NCBI GenBank assembly: GCA_951812805.1
Contig: CATOSZ010000003.1
Coordinates: 2,062,557-2,126,556 of the forward strand
Direction of reading: 5' to 3'
DNA length: 64,000 nt
Origin: an uncultured Alphaproteobacteria bacterium
GTDB lineage: Bacteria > Pseudomonadota > Alphaproteobacteria > GCA-2731375
Shown: piece by piece, positions 62,782 to 64,000 of the stretch
How the letters are laid out: every line of letters begins with the position of its first letter
Numbering within the stretch: position 1 is the stretch's first letter
Position numbers and translations under genes: made by a program
Notes under the pieces: model-generated
The model's database searches: none
Seen by the model: only the letters and a program-made list of their open reading frames with translations
What the model was told of the DNA's origin: nothing

Positions 62782-64000
62782 TCAGCGGGCGACGCCGAAC
62801 ATGTTGCTTTCCGACTTGACGAAGAGGTTCAGCATCGCGTCCTCCACGTTGTCCGGGGTGAACTGGGGCGCGATGCCCTCGAACTTGCACGAGGCCAGGA
62901 CCTGCTCGACGATGAACTTCGGCTGGAAATAGGCGAGCGGCGCATCGTTCTCGCGGATGACCTGGATCACCTGATCATAGATCGTTTCATCGAGGTTGAG
63001 GCCCTGCTTCTTTGCCATGCCTTCAAAGACGCGTCGGAACAGATCCTCCGGCGGTTCCACCGTTTCGAGCTTGTAGGCGATACGGCGCTGGAAGGCCGGG
63101 TCCATCAGGTCGTTGGGGTGCAGGTTGGTCGAGAAGATCACCAGCTCGTCGAAGGGGATCTGGAAGCTTTTGCCGGTGTGCAGGGCCAGGTAATCGACCC
63201 GGCTGTTCAGCGGAACGATCCAGCGATTGAGGATTTCCTCCGGCTTCACCATCTGGCGGCCGAAGTCGTCGATCAGGAAGGTGCCGTTGATCGCCTTAAT
63301 ATGCATGGGCGCTTCGTAGAACTTGGCGATCGAGTTGAACTTGAGGTCCAGCATTTCCAGGGTCAGCTCGCCGCCGGTAATGACCATCGGGCGGTAGCAG
63401 GGGACCCAGCGCTTGTCGTTCTGGTCGCGGCGCACGGTGCGCACGCCGCCGGTGGGCGCCGCGTCCTCGATCACCTTGTGGATCGAGGGGTCGAACACCT
63501 TGATGATCTGGCCGTCGACCTCGAAGCAATGGGGAACGTAGATCACGTTCTGGAAGATCTGGCCGACGATTTCGGCCACCGTGGTCTTGCCGTTGCCGGC
63601 CGGGCCGTAGATCAGGATGGCGGTGCCGGAGTTCACCGCCGGGCCGAGGCGGCTGACGAAACGGTCGGGGATGACGATCTCGGAGAACGCCTCGTCCATC
63701 ATCGGCCGGCTGACCCATTCGTTGGTGATCCGCTGGCGCATGATGCGGTCCTGGAATGAGTCCAGGCTGACCGGGGCCGGGCCGAAATACTGGCTCTGCT
63801 CCAGCGAATCGACCGCCCAGTCGCGGCCCGCGCGGCTGAGGGCGTAGCGCATTTCGGCGAGCGCCACGCCGCCGGTCTGGGCGCTGCCGATCGCCTCCAT
63901 CAGTTTGCGGTCGACCGCATCCTTGATCAGGGCGTTGACGATGATCGAGGGCAGCCGCGTCGCCTCGACGATCGACGAGGGGGTCTCGAGGCTTTCCGAG
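62782..64000 (-). CDS. AAA+ ATPase with N-terminal winged-helix-like region, partial at the right edge
   Basis: Reading continues in frame to the window edge, so the gene is incomplete at its 5' end (406 residues visible). The part before 63900 encodes SIVEATRLPSIIVNALIKDA, a helical segment resembling the winged-helix start of this family. The ATG at 63900 is therefore internal. The AAA+ core has Walker A GPAGNGKT, encoded near 63590, and a Walker B-like LIDDFGRQ, then a sensor region IFSTNLHPNDLMDPAFQRR. The C-terminal lid contains VIQVIRENDAPLAYF. Related proteins are annotated as ATPases with chaperone activity, some near pilus genes. A specific function is not assigned. Confidence 0.85.
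   Translation of the reverse strand, partial: SESLETPSSIVEATRLPSIIVNALIKDAVDRKLMEAIGSAQTGGVALAEMRYALSRAGRDWAVDSLEQSQYFGPAPVSLDSFQDRIMRQRITNEWVSRPMMDEAFSEIVIPDRFVSRLGPAVNSGTAILIYGPAGNGKTTVAEIVGQIFQNVIYVPHCFEVDGQIIKVFDPSIHKVIEDAAPTGGVRTVRRDQNDKRWVPCYRPMVITGGELTLEMLDLKFNSIAKFYEAPMHIKAINGTFLIDDFGRQMVKPEEILNRWIVPLNSRVDYLALHTGKSFQIPFDELVIFSTNLHPNDLMDPAFQRRIAYKLETVEPPEDLFRRVFEGMAKKQGLNLDETIYDQVIQVIRENDAPLAYFQPKFIVEQVLASCKFEGIAPQFTPDNVEDAMLNLFVKSESNMFGVAR

Overview
The window is high-GC bacterial chromosome, most likely from an alphaproteobacterium of the Rhodospirillales or a related marine order. This is inferred from a DUF2336 protein, a large (about 1,600-residue) NAD-specific glutamate dehydrogenase, TAXI-type TRAP transporters, many catabolic acyl-CoA, CoA-transferase and amidohydrolase genes, and dense gene packing with 4-bp start/stop overlaps. 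No gene-free stretch exceeds 300 bases. I saw no phage, CRISPR array or rRNA. There is one tRNA, tRNA-Thr(CGT), and one complete insertion sequence.

Layout. 1-6.1 kb (minus strand): a tightly coupled operon of a TauD/TfdA-type dioxygenase, HyuA, HyuB and an acyl-CoA dehydrogenase. 6.2-9.1 kb (plus): an RDD membrane protein, an unknown membrane protein and a GGDEF-EAL cyclic-di-GMP enzyme. 9.2-12.7 kb (plus): Rieske ferredoxin, a perfect 35-bp inverted repeat, then CoA-transferase, HAD dehalogenase-like protein and amidohydrolase. 12.8-29.4 kb (minus): one gene of about 16.7 kb encoding a secreted protein of about 5,555 residues. It carries an N-terminal FecR domain, RTX repeats, Calx-beta domains, two long arrays of roughly 260-residue repeats and a C-terminal RTX/type I secretion region. 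29.7-38.5 kb: an Lhr-type helicase, a hybrid histidine kinase, a cupin plus gamma-glutamyltransferase-like pair, a DUF2336 protein and a small membrane protein.

38.5-39.75 kb: an intact ISAs1-family element with matching ends and a 10-bp target duplication. It splits the divergent promoter region ahead of the glutamate dehydrogenase gene (39.9-44.7 kb). 44.7-48.9 kb (minus): a frameshifted comM/yifB-like gene, queG, an enoyl-CoA hydratase and a small His/Arg-rich exported protein. 49-58.3 kb (minus): a permease - binding protein - permease TRAP cluster, a second TauD-type dioxygenase overlapping a molybdopterin oxidoreductase, and a GFA-family protein. 58.5-64 kb: tRNA-Thr, an amidohydrolase, a HerA-like ATPase, a 2-hydroxyacid dehydrogenase, a small exported protein and an AAA+ ATPase that runs off the right edge.

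Taken together the window mixes housekeeping genes (GDH, QueG, ComM, tRNA) with uptake and breakdown of small organic acids or amides (TRAP transporters, dioxygenases, hydantoinase/oxoprolinase family, CoA enzymes, amidohydrolases). It also holds one very large surface or secreted protein, the most unusual object here. Product names rest on motifs read by eye. Substrates are not determinable from the sequence.
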